Shown: piece by piece, positions 55,668 through 64,000 of the stretch
Position numbering within the stretch: the stretch's first letter is position 1
Layout: each line of letters begins with the position of its first letter
Source of the DNA: Channallabes apus
Lineage: Eukaryota > Chordata > Actinopteri > Siluriformes > Clariidae
DNA length: 64,000 nucleotides
NCBI GenBank assembly: GCA_030522415.1
Contig: CM060121.1
Coordinates: 22,727,142-22,791,141, forward strand
Reading direction: 5' to 3'
Made by a program: the position numbers and the translations under genes
Notes under the pieces: generated by a model
Told to the model about the DNA's origin: nothing
Databases searched by the model: none
What the model saw: only the letters and a program-made list of their open reading frames with translations

Positions 55668-56014
55668 CTCACTCACTCATCTTCTACAGTACATTGCTTT
55701 ATCCTGTATTCAGGGTCGCGGGGACCTGGAGCCTATCCCAGGAGGCTTAGAGCACGTGGCGGGGTACACCCTGGACAGGGTGCCAATCCATCGCAGGGCA
55801 CACACACATACACTTACTCACACAATACTGGCAATTTGGGAACAACAAATAATCTAACCTACATGTCTTTTGACTGTGGGAGGAAACCCACCAAGCACAG
55901 GGAGAACATGCAAACTCCATGCACACAGAGACGGGAATCAAGCCTGGCCGGAAATTAAACCCGGACCCTGGAAGTGCAAGGCGACAGTGCTAACCACTGC
56001 ACCACTATGCCGCC
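55668..56014 (-). mobile_element. tRNA-derived SINE, full-length antisense copy
   Basis: Complete family copy with B-box and A-box complements near its right end and a CACTCACTCATC tail at the left. A 12-bp duplication CTGTGATATACA lies at 55656-55667 and 56015-56026. Confidence 0.9.
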
Positions 56015-56038
56015 CTGTGATATACAGTGATAATATAA

Positions 56039-56110
56039 GCCTATAAGCCTCCTGGGATAGGCTCCAGGTTCCCCTGAATACAGAATAAAGCGATATAGAC
56101 GATCAGTGAG
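56039..56110 (+). mobile_element. Very short 5'-truncated SINE insertion
   Basis: Only the last 72 bp of the SINE (CTCCTGGGATAGGCTCCAGG to the GAGTGA tail), flanked by an 11-bp duplication TGATAATATAA (56028-56038, 56111-56121). A clear case of an extremely truncated insertion. Confidence 0.85.
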
Positions 56111-56121
56111 TGATAATATAA

Positions 56122-57233
56122 AGTAATATGAATTTATATTATCATGTCAGGATGAAGCCCACTTACATGTCTGCCTGTCTTTTTGTACAGAAGAACTCTT
56201 TGCCTAACTTATTAAGGAATAAATACAAAGAAAGAAAATTTGTTGCAAGAGTATCTTGCACCTTGTTTACCCTAGGTTCTACTTTATCCTTTAGTGAATC
56301 AAAGATGATAAATCAAAAGAGTAGATTGGATAAAGATTAAGTTTTGTCTTAAAACAACTCCAGCGTGTTAAAATTCACTTGTACTTCTTCAGTGCAGTTT
56401 TTTCAGTGCATTTTAGTGCATAACACTGGGCTCTCAGTTAAGGTATGTTACACGCCATCACATTACTGTTTTTTTAATTAAGCCTGTAGTTTCTGAGCAT
56501 ATGAAACAAATTGGTTTTAAACTTCCCGCATAAAGAATAAACATACATTGATCAAGTCTATGCATGGAAAACTATCACATTGACTGGCTCTGATGCGTAT
56601 AGACGCGCCCACTCAGAGGGATAAGGACTAAATTGGAAAAAAGTTATAGATGTTATACCATTAAGTTGTAAATAAATTTTACAAAAGCACAATTTTAAGT
56701 GTATTAAGTATACTTTTGGGTGCTAAGGTGGAACAACTTTAAGTATACTTACTTAAGTACACTTAAAGTTTATGGACGTTTATGTACTAATGTGCATACT
56801 TGACAGTAATTAATGAAATTAAAATGTATAATAAGTACATTACAGCAATTTTGTACAAATACTGCAATCTGTACAGCAATACTGTGTTACAAATACACAA
56901 GTAATATACATATATTACATCAGTTATTATGAGACAGATTCTATTCATGAGATTCAACAGATTTAATTTGCACAAGGTTACAAAAAAAAGCTTGTGTTCA
57001 ACAAAACGTCAGGTTGTCTCACAAACACACAAACTAAAATATAAACTGTTGTCTGAACAAATACAGACATTAGTATTAGAATATACTGGTACAGTATTAG
57101 TTTAAACCTGGTGTGTTGACTCTAGCTGTTATACAGAGACAGAAAACAGGTGGCTAGCTACAGGACATTATACCAGAAGCAAAATACATGAGATGTAGCA
57201 ATAACACATTAGACAATACAGTTTAAGCTATGT
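56122..57233. other. Unannotated DNA with a self-similar AAGTATACTT tract
   Basis: 56695-56775 contains repeated AAGTATACTT / AAGTACACTT motifs of unknown origin, possibly the end of an unclassified DNA element. No genes were seen. Confidence 0.4.
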
Positions 57234-57235
57234 TA

Positions 57236-58887
57236 TGAGGCGCCGTATAGGGCTTAAATCAAACTTCACTCATGCACACACATATGAAACACTCACACAC
57301 ACATACTGTACATACTACTAACTGCTCACACAACTACATATGAAATGCGCACTCACACACACATACATACTATTAACTGCTCACACAACTACATATGAAA
57401 TGCGCACTCACACACACATACTGTACATACTACTAACTGCTCACACAACTACATATGAAATGCGCACTCACACACACACACATACATACTCTCCGCGCGC
57501 GCACATACATACATACTTTGCGCACTCACACACACATACATACTCTCCGCGCGCGCACATTCATACATACTTTGCGCGCACGCACATACATATCCCCCAT
57601 CATTTTAATTTAATTAAGATGCCCTTAGTATTATATAAGCTATTAATCTGTAAAAATAAATACATAAATAATACGTTATATATTTTTAATGGTATCAGTT
57701 TTTGTTTCAAAAAATTTTCTATATTAATGCCCGTAGCGTCAAATTTCCACAGCAGCAGCGACAGGTATCCTAGGTGCTTGTGTTACCATAGTAACGCTAG
57801 GAGGAAGTGACGTTGCATGGTGTTCTGAATGGTGGAATTTTGTAGAGGGAAGTTCCCTTATCAGACATTTCCTGCGCAGGGAGTAGGGTGTAGGGAGCAG
57901 TAATTTCAATGTATATGAACTTCATTCTCTGATTAGTAGTAGCGTTTCTTAAATAGACCGTTAATGGACAGTTTAGAAGACAACGAGTGATTTATTTATC
58001 ACAACAAAAGTGTGTGATATGGAGGGTCGGAACAATGTTTGAATTTCCGATTCAGAGTCTCGTGGGATTCCGATGAGTTAGTTATTCCTCGCGAAGGCGA
58101 GGAAACACATTTCACAAAACAGTAATTTTCATATTAGCCACAGATTCCGTGCTTCAATTTTCTTTTTGCAAATAATCACCTGCGTTTTCTGCCGCTGCAA
58201 TATTGAGACATTATGTGGACAGTTCTAAATAAGCCTTGTGATTGAGCAGTGATGATCATTATACTGTCCTACTCCGTCTTCTAAACTGTCCAACAGCAGG
58301 CTGTTTACAAACCAGTACTACCATTCAGGGAGAATGAAGCGAAAAGTCCGTCTACACTGAAATGACTTTCTTTTACACTGAAACGCCTTCCGGTTACACT
58401 GAGAATCTCATAGGTGTATGTGCGTGCGCGGAGAGTATGTATGTGTGTGTGAGTGCGCAAAGTATGTATGTATGTGCGTGCGCGGAGAGTATGTATGTGT
58501 GTGTGAGTGCGCAAAGTATGTATATGTGTGTGAGTGTGCAAAGTATGTATGTATGTGCGCGCGCTGAAAGTATGTATGTATGTGCGCGCGCGGAGTATGT
58601 GTGTGTGAGTGCGCATTTCACATGTAGTTGTGTGAGCAGTTAGTAGTATATATGTGTGTGTGTGAGTGCGCATTTCATATGTAGTTGTGTGAGCAGTTAG
58701 TAGTATATATGTGTGTGTGTGAGTGCGCATTTCATATGTAGTTGTGTGAGCAGTTAGTAGTATGTATGTGTGTGTGAGCGCATTTCATATGTAGTTGTGT
58801 GAGCAGTTAGCAGTATATATGTATGTGTGAGTGTTTCATATGTGTGTGCATGAGTGAAGTTTGATTTAAGCCCTATACGGCGCCTCA
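57236..58887. mobile_element. Fold-back element with tandem-repeat arms
   Basis: The outer inverted ends TGAGGCGCCGTATAGGGCTT and complement extend about 70 bp almost perfectly, bordered by TA (57234-57235, 58888-58889). Each arm then carries tandem copies of a ~55-62-bp unit with AACTGCTCACACAACTACAT then ATGAAATGCGCACTC (left about 57320-57480, right about 58610-58810). Inside that are CGCGCGCACATACATA repeats. The arms span about 57236-57595 and 58410-58887. The ~0.8-kb core is not repetitive and has no recognised ORF. The layout is that of Foldback-type transposons. Confidence 0.75.
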
Positions 58888-58889
58888 TA

Positions 58890-59083
58890 CTACTATGTAC
58901 TTAATTACAAAACACCTAACAAAAAACACAAAATTTACCTTATGCCAATGAAAATAAAATAACGATATGGACTAACGTATGCAGTAATTCAGCTTCCACA
59001 TAAATAATCAATAATTTGTATAATAATACAAAAATTAGTCTGAAAGTGTGCGTGCAAGTTTTTTTTTGTTTATATTTAGAGAG
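58890..59083. other. Spacer between the two inverted-repeat structures
   Basis: AT-rich, with no feature recognised. Confidence 0.5.
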
Positions 59084-59663
59084 TACAGGGGGGTATTCTT
59101 CGTACGTCGCTTGAAACATCCGGGATGAATTGACACATCTAAGATGAGATCATCGTGCTAATTAAGACCTGGCTAAGTTGGTTCTTCGAGCACACCTGTT
59201 GTTGATGATTAGTATGGCCGGATTGAGTTGTCTAGGATTATTGCGCGTTCGTGCGTTGGTTTAAAAGGCGATATGCATCGACAGTAGAAACACTGATCAC
59301 AAGCCCTTTGATTGGTTGACGAAATGACAAAAAGAACAAGCTAATTTTTTTTTGTAACACCTGCGCTGAAATGCTCCCCCACCCCACGTGTTATGCGCTG
59401 AAATGCTTCCCTGCCATGGATCCCCCCCTCCCACCACACACACATAATCACTATCAAATATTATATTAGAACATAATATGCACATATGTTTTACAAATTA
59501 CATGAGACAATAAAATAAGAAATATGAAAAAAAATATGTTGTATATGGAAAAATTTAAATATGAATATTTTAAAAAAAAAACATGTATACATTTATATTG
59601 TTTACTTTATAATAAAATTAGTTTTGTCCAATTTTTCATTATAAAAAAATTATTTTTATTATA

Positions 59664-59664
<1 letters not shown>

Positions 59665-59736
<72 letters not shown>
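59665..59736. repeat. (CT)n-(AT)n compound microsatellite
   Basis: About 18 CT units then 18 AT units in the left palindrome arm. The right arm has only (AT)n at 60557-60632. Confidence 0.95.
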
Positions 59737-59738
<2 letters not shown>

Positions 59739-60541
59739 TATATCTATATTTGCATATTTATAACGAACCCCTGAAAAATAAATGTGTTACAAAATAAACA
59801 TTATACAAGAATTTGAATTAATGGTCTTGAGGGCTGTCTCGTGCCTAGAGTTTATTATAATAATAGAAAACCTATGAATTTATGTTCTAATATAATATTT
59901 GATATCAATTATATATTTATATATATTATGGCAAGACGTATATATGCATGCAAGATACTTTTCTTTCCCCACGTGAGTCAGTCCACGTCAGCACTCTTTA
60001 ACCAATCAGATGTGACCTCACCATTTCAACCAATCATAACCCGGCAGGAGCGCAGCCTTAATCCTGTTTACATGAAATAAACCTGCTACCGAGCAGGTTC
60101 AAGCTTACGGACATGTTGCTTTACTGAGTTAGCGACGTACGAAGAACACCCCCGGGGGTGTTCTTCGTACGTCGCTAACTCAGTTAGCTGGATTTGATTG
60201 TTGTGGATTTGTCCTGATCTTGGATTGTTTCGTTCTCCGATGCTCATCTCGCACTTGTTGTCATAGCAACATGTCCGTAAGCTTGAACCTGCTCGGTAGC
60301 AGGTTTATTTCATGTAAACAGGATTAAGGCTGCGCTCCCGCCGGGTTATGATTGGTTGAAATGGTGAGGTCACATCTGATTGGTTAAAGAGCGCTGACGT
60401 GGACTGACTCACGTGGGGAAAGAAAAGTATCTTGCATGCATATATAAACTCTTGAGACAGCCCTCAAGACAATTAATTCAAATTCTTGTATAATGTTTAT
60501 TTTGTAACACATTTATTTTTCAGGGGTTCGTTATAAATATG

Positions 60542-60556
<15 letters not shown>

Positions 60557-60632
<76 letters not shown>
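60557..60632. repeat. (AT)n microsatellite
   Basis: About 38 AT units, preceded by an A run, in the right palindrome arm. Confidence 0.95.
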
Positions 60633-60635
<3 letters not shown>

Positions 60636-60821
60636 AAAATAATTTTTTATAATGAAAAAATTGACAACTAATTTTATTATAAAGTAAACAATATAAAAGT
60701 ATACATGTTTTTTTAAAAAAATATTCATATTTCTATTTTTCCATATACAACATATTTATTTTCATATTTCTTATTTTATTTTATTGTCTCATGTAATTTG
60801 TAAAACATATGTGCATATTAT

Positions 60822-60898
60822 GATACATTTCACTGCGTGTTGTACTTGTATAACTATGCATGTGACAAATAAAGAATCTTGAATCTTGAATCTTGAAT
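60822..60898 (+). mobile_element. Short LINE 3'-tail insertion in one palindrome arm
   Basis: The 77-bp segment CATTTCACTGCGTGTTGTAC...GTGACAAATAAAG then triple GAATCTT ends like a fish LINE 3' tail. It is absent from the matching place in the left arm (around 59470). No clear target duplication. Confidence 0.65.
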
Positions 60899-60924
60899 GT
60901 TCTAATATAATATTTGATAGCGAT

Positions 60925-60925
<1 letters not shown>

Positions 60926-60958
<33 letters not shown>
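60926..60958. repeat. (GT)n microsatellite
   Basis: About 16 GT units in the right palindrome arm. The matching left-arm site has a much shorter CACACACA run. Confidence 0.95.
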
Positions 60959-60961
<3 letters not shown>

Positions 60962-61004
60962 AGGGGGAATCCATGGCAGGGGAGCATTTCAGCGCATAAC
61001 ACGT

Positions 61005-61023
61005 GGGGGGGGGGGGGGGGGGG
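61005..61023. repeat. Poly(G)19 tract
   Basis: Nineteen consecutive G where the left arm has interrupted C-rich sequence. Length is uncertain in any sequencing read. Confidence 0.9.
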
Positions 61024-61317
61024 CATTTCAGCGCATAACAGGTGTTACAAAAAAAATAGAGCTTGTTCTTTTGTCATTTCGTCAACCAATCAAAGGACTT
61101 GTGATCAGTGTTTCTACTGTCGATGCATATCGCCTTTTAAACCAACGCACGAGCGCGCAATAATCCTAGACAACTCAATCCGGCCATACTAATCATCAAC
61201 AACAGGTGTGCTGGAAGAACCGACTTAGCCAGGTCTTAATTAGCACGATGATCTCATCTTAGATGTGTCAATTCATCCCGGATGTTTCAAGCGACGTACG
61301 AAGAATACCCCCCTGTA

Positions 61318-62060
61318 GTGCACTAAATATAAACATAAATAATAATAATAATAAGTACATATGAATGAGTATATTCAAATTTAACAAAAAACATACCACA
61401 TATTAAAATTTGTATTCTAATATACAGTATACTTTCTGTACATTGGTACAACGATTATTTTGAGCATATTTAAAAAAAAAAAAAATTATTAAAGAACAAA
61501 GTTTAAATATGTGTCCTTTGGAAATTACACCGACCATTCACTTAAAGTTTATTTTTCTATGATAGATTTTTGGAAAATATACTGTAATACAATTGTTTAA
61601 AGTTTAATTACAAAAATTGGTAAAAGCATGATGTTAGTATATTTCTTATATATTAACTGATGGTACAACTTTTTGTTATTATATTTGCAATGAACTATAG
61701 AATATTTGTAATACAAGTGCTTTTTTACATTTTTTTTAACACTACGGCAGTGATATTGTGTGTGTGTGTGTGTGCGCGTGTGTTTGTGCGCGCGTGTTTG
61801 TGCGTGCGTGTGTTTGTGCGCGCGTGTGTCTGTGTGTGTGTGTGTGTGCGTGCTTGTGTGTGAAAGTCATCTTACACAGTAACACTCTCCTCTCGTCTTA
61901 CTCCAGGCACGATTCTTTTCAAAGGTAAAGTGCAGGTTAATTTTTACATTTTGTATTCATTATTTTTATATGAATATTTTTGGGTTGTGGAACAAATTAT
62001 CTAAATTTCCGTTATCTCTTCCAGAATTAATTATGCTCCCAATCCAAGTTTTAACAGGTT
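61318..62060. other. AT-rich DNA with a GT/GCGT-rich repeat
   Basis: 61758-61862 is a (GT)n tract interspersed with GCGCGTGTTT units (alternating purine-pyrimidine, Z-DNA-prone). The remainder shows nothing recognisable. Confidence 0.6.
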
Positions 62061-62064
62061 TACT

Positions 62065-62440
62065 TTAATTTGGAGTTAGTCCCCCTTTGCAGCTAGAATT
62101 CGTGCCCTTTAATTCAGTAGATCATTCATGTGGTCATGCACTGATGTTTGACGAGAAGGCCTGGCTTGCAATCTTCGTTCCATTTCATCATAAGGTGCTC
62201 GATGGGGTTGAGGTCAGGGCTCTATGTGGGCCAGTCAATTTCTTCCACAGCAAACTCATCAAACCATTGTTTGTGCACTGGGCACAGTCGTGTTTGAATA
62301 TAAAAGACCTTAACCAAACTGTTTACACAAAGTTTGAAGCATAGCATTGTCTAAGATGTAATGGTATGCAGAAGCATTAAGATGGCATTTCACTGGAGAT
62401 AATGGACTTGATTGAAACATCTAAATTCAATAATGAACAG
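62065..62440 (-). mobile_element. Decayed Tc1-like transposase C-terminal region
   Basis: The minus strand reads VEEIDWPT*SPDLNPIEHL (about 62245-62190) with an in-frame stop, the catalytic third-residue motif of Tc1-like transposases. Flanking frames show KQWFDEFA. Ends were not found. Confidence 0.75.
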
Positions 62441-63734
62441 GTTTGGTTAAATACCTTTATAATATGACTGGTTTAGAAAATTGTGTAATATCACTTTAAA
62501 ACTCCAGGAATTCCTAACCTGCTGGAACAAACATATAATGTCATTCAGCCACCAGCAGATGCTGACAGTTAACCACAGTTCCATGAACAGCTTTAAATAA
62601 CTGCCATCGCTGTTACACCTTGGCTGTTACAGTCCAGCCGGGTATTGACATGAAATACATATACATGGGTATTTAAAAAAAAAAAATTCTCCTTTATTTC
62701 AAAATGAAACTTATTGCCAAGGATATCAGAGCAACAGACAGCAATATAACTCTAACCATAAAGCAAGAAGCCTTAAAAAATATTACTGGGAAGGTTACAA
62801 TCTGATATCAAAAAAGTGATATCGGTGAACACTCTTAAAGCCAAAAACTTGCTTTTATCTGTTTACAATGTTAGTACTAAAAACTGAGTTTCTGAAAATT
62901 TTCACCCTAGAAGGAGTCTGCTTTCAGCTACCTAAAAAGCAAGTTGTATGTGGATGAAAGGACAGAATACATAGAATAATGCTTGTTTAACAAAAATACC
63001 TGATTACATGTCGATTAAGAAGTAAGACAAAGTTTTTAAATCTGAAGATTCGCCACTTTAAATTAATCAAAATACTGCACTGCACCACAGATTATGGAGT
63101 ATATCTAGCATTACACTATGGACCACAAGAAAAAATAGACTGCTCAGTTGAGATGCTAAACAATTTTGCAGAACCTATGTAGACGTCTACACCCATCTGA
63201 CTTTCACCTTAATGCTTAGATGAAACATTTTTTATCCCTGTGGGAGCTCTTCCATCTATTTGACTCCACTTCATATATAGCTCAGGAGGGCATTTGATTG
63301 GTTACATAAATGAAAAATGTATATTATGTAATCATAAGCTAAGACCTTTGCAGCTGTGATATCTGCAAACAATTGAACTGGAGATTTTTGAACAAAGTCT
63401 CAGATACCTAGAATGCTCCTTCATGGGAAGACCATCAGCTGAGAGAATCTTTTGAAATAATTCCTTACTCTACACTTTGGGAAAATTTTGGAAATCTTTG
63501 CCACGATGCATTGAAATTTCTTTCATGATTCCCAACTACATACTATTAAGTTTTATTTTGGGTATTACATCTAAATTTGCCAACCGTAGAGGTTTGCTGA
63601 TATTATCACATCCACATGTGGGTTTTTGCCATACCATTGCCACAGACTGTGTGAGATTGTATAGAATTTCTTTCTGTGCTGTAACTGTTCACGATTTCAC
63701 TTTCCTTTAACAAAGAAACCCATCCCTGATTTGC
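62441..63734. other. Unannotated AT-rich DNA
   Basis: No supported gene, repeat end or RNA feature. Confidence 0.4.
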
Positions 63735-63990
63735 CATTGTTTGCTAACATCGGAGTGGAAGTGTTTTGCAGCCACCCTGAGCTCCACCCCATTTAAGATA
63801 TTTGGGAAGAATTTGAATACCAACTGCTCCACCTTACTGATGCTCTTGTTGCTGAATGAGCAAATACTGTTCAAAAATCTAGTGAAAAGAGTGATCTATG
63901 CCAGAAGAGTGCAGGTTATTATAATGGCAAAGATCTGGAACATGATGTTGGAAAAAGAACAAATGAGTGTCAAAATAATTACATTGTCAA
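63735..63990 (+). mobile_element. Decayed Tc1-like C-terminal fragment
   Basis: GAGCTCCACCCCATTTAAGA then TTTGGGAAGAATTTGAA and CTTGTTGCTGAATGAGCAAA match 34925-35020 base for base over long stretches. Both are plus-oriented remnants of one family. Confidence 0.65.
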
Positions 63991-64000
63991 AGTTTAATAA

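Larger units (their letters stand above)
59086..61315. mobile_element. 2.2-kb palindrome: two head-to-head copies of a TIR element
   Basis: The outer ends CAGGGGGGTATTCTTCGTAC and complement (ending 61315) are bordered by TA (59084-59085, 61316-61317). The two arms (59086-60153 and 60154-61315) are reverse complements over nearly their whole length and meet at CCCCC|GGGGG with no spacer. Each arm has its own terminal repeats: outer GGTATTCTTCGTACGTCGCT and inner GGTGTTCTTCGTACGTCGCT. So each arm is one ~1.1-kb non-autonomous element. Arms differ by substitutions, microsatellites and indels. No transposase was found. Confidence 0.85.

Noticed and set aside
57340..58730. ORFs rich in Thr/His/Thr-Tyr or Cys-Val-Cys
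   Set aside because: They are translations of CA/GT-rich tandem repeats in the fold-back arms, not proteins.
59524..59763. 79-aa ORF ending in Ser/Leu and Ile/Tyr runs
   Set aside because: It is largely translated microsatellite (CT and AT repeats) in the palindrome arm.

Overview
This window is animal nuclear DNA, almost certainly from a ray-finned fish. It has no bacterial-style gene packing. Host genes have short exons and GT/AG introns. It is packed with teleost-type transposons: Tc1-like, hAT/Tol2-like, piggyBac, Tigger/pogo, RTE- and L2-like LINEs, and a tRNA-derived SINE with a GAATGAAT tail. The SINE and Tc1 families resemble those of catfish and related otophysans, but that placement is inference.

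Layout. From 1 to 14 kb are Tc1-like copies, scrambled LINE pieces, three SINEs and one long intact Tigger-type transposase ORF (11547-13292) whose third catalytic Asp is replaced by Asn. From 14.3 to 18.5 kb a hAT element with a perfect 8-bp target duplication contains a second hAT transposase remnant, a third hAT-type element and a Tc1 element. From 19 to 21 kb one DNA element sits inside another. From 22.2 to 25.3 kb there is a nearly complete antisense RTE-type LINE with its own target duplication. From 26.5 to 30.5 kb there is a decayed piggyBac element interrupted by an L2 LINE.

The host genes lie on the minus strand between 33 and 55 kb. They are two complete six-exon trypsin-like serine protease genes (36467-40864 and 49696-55048), plus a broken third copy at 32.9-34.0 kb. 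Both intact genes have identical lengths for exons 1-5, a signal peptide, the His/Asp/Ser triad, an Asp in the S1 pocket and a hydrophobic C-terminus suggesting membrane or GPI anchoring. Their introns and the spacer between them hold many insertions, including a nested Tc1-inside-hAT (43.6-45.0 kb), a hAT inside a Tol2-like element (46.9-49.0 kb), and an LTR element with a 31-bp minisatellite inside a Tc1 remnant (51.3-53.2 kb).

From 57 to 61.3 kb lie two large inverted-repeat structures. One is a fold-back element with tandem-repeat arms (57236-58887). The other is a 2.2-kb near-complete palindrome (59086-61315) made of two head-to-head copies of a TIR element. The last 2.7 kb is AT-rich with decayed Tc1 pieces.

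The most interesting points are: the palindrome and fold-back pair; two copies of one internally deleted Tc1-like element that share an in-frame fusion retaining only the DNA-binding domain; recurrent local fold-back inversions inside unrelated transposons; and a MITE at matching intron positions in one protease gene and the pseudogene but absent from the other gene, which orders the duplications.
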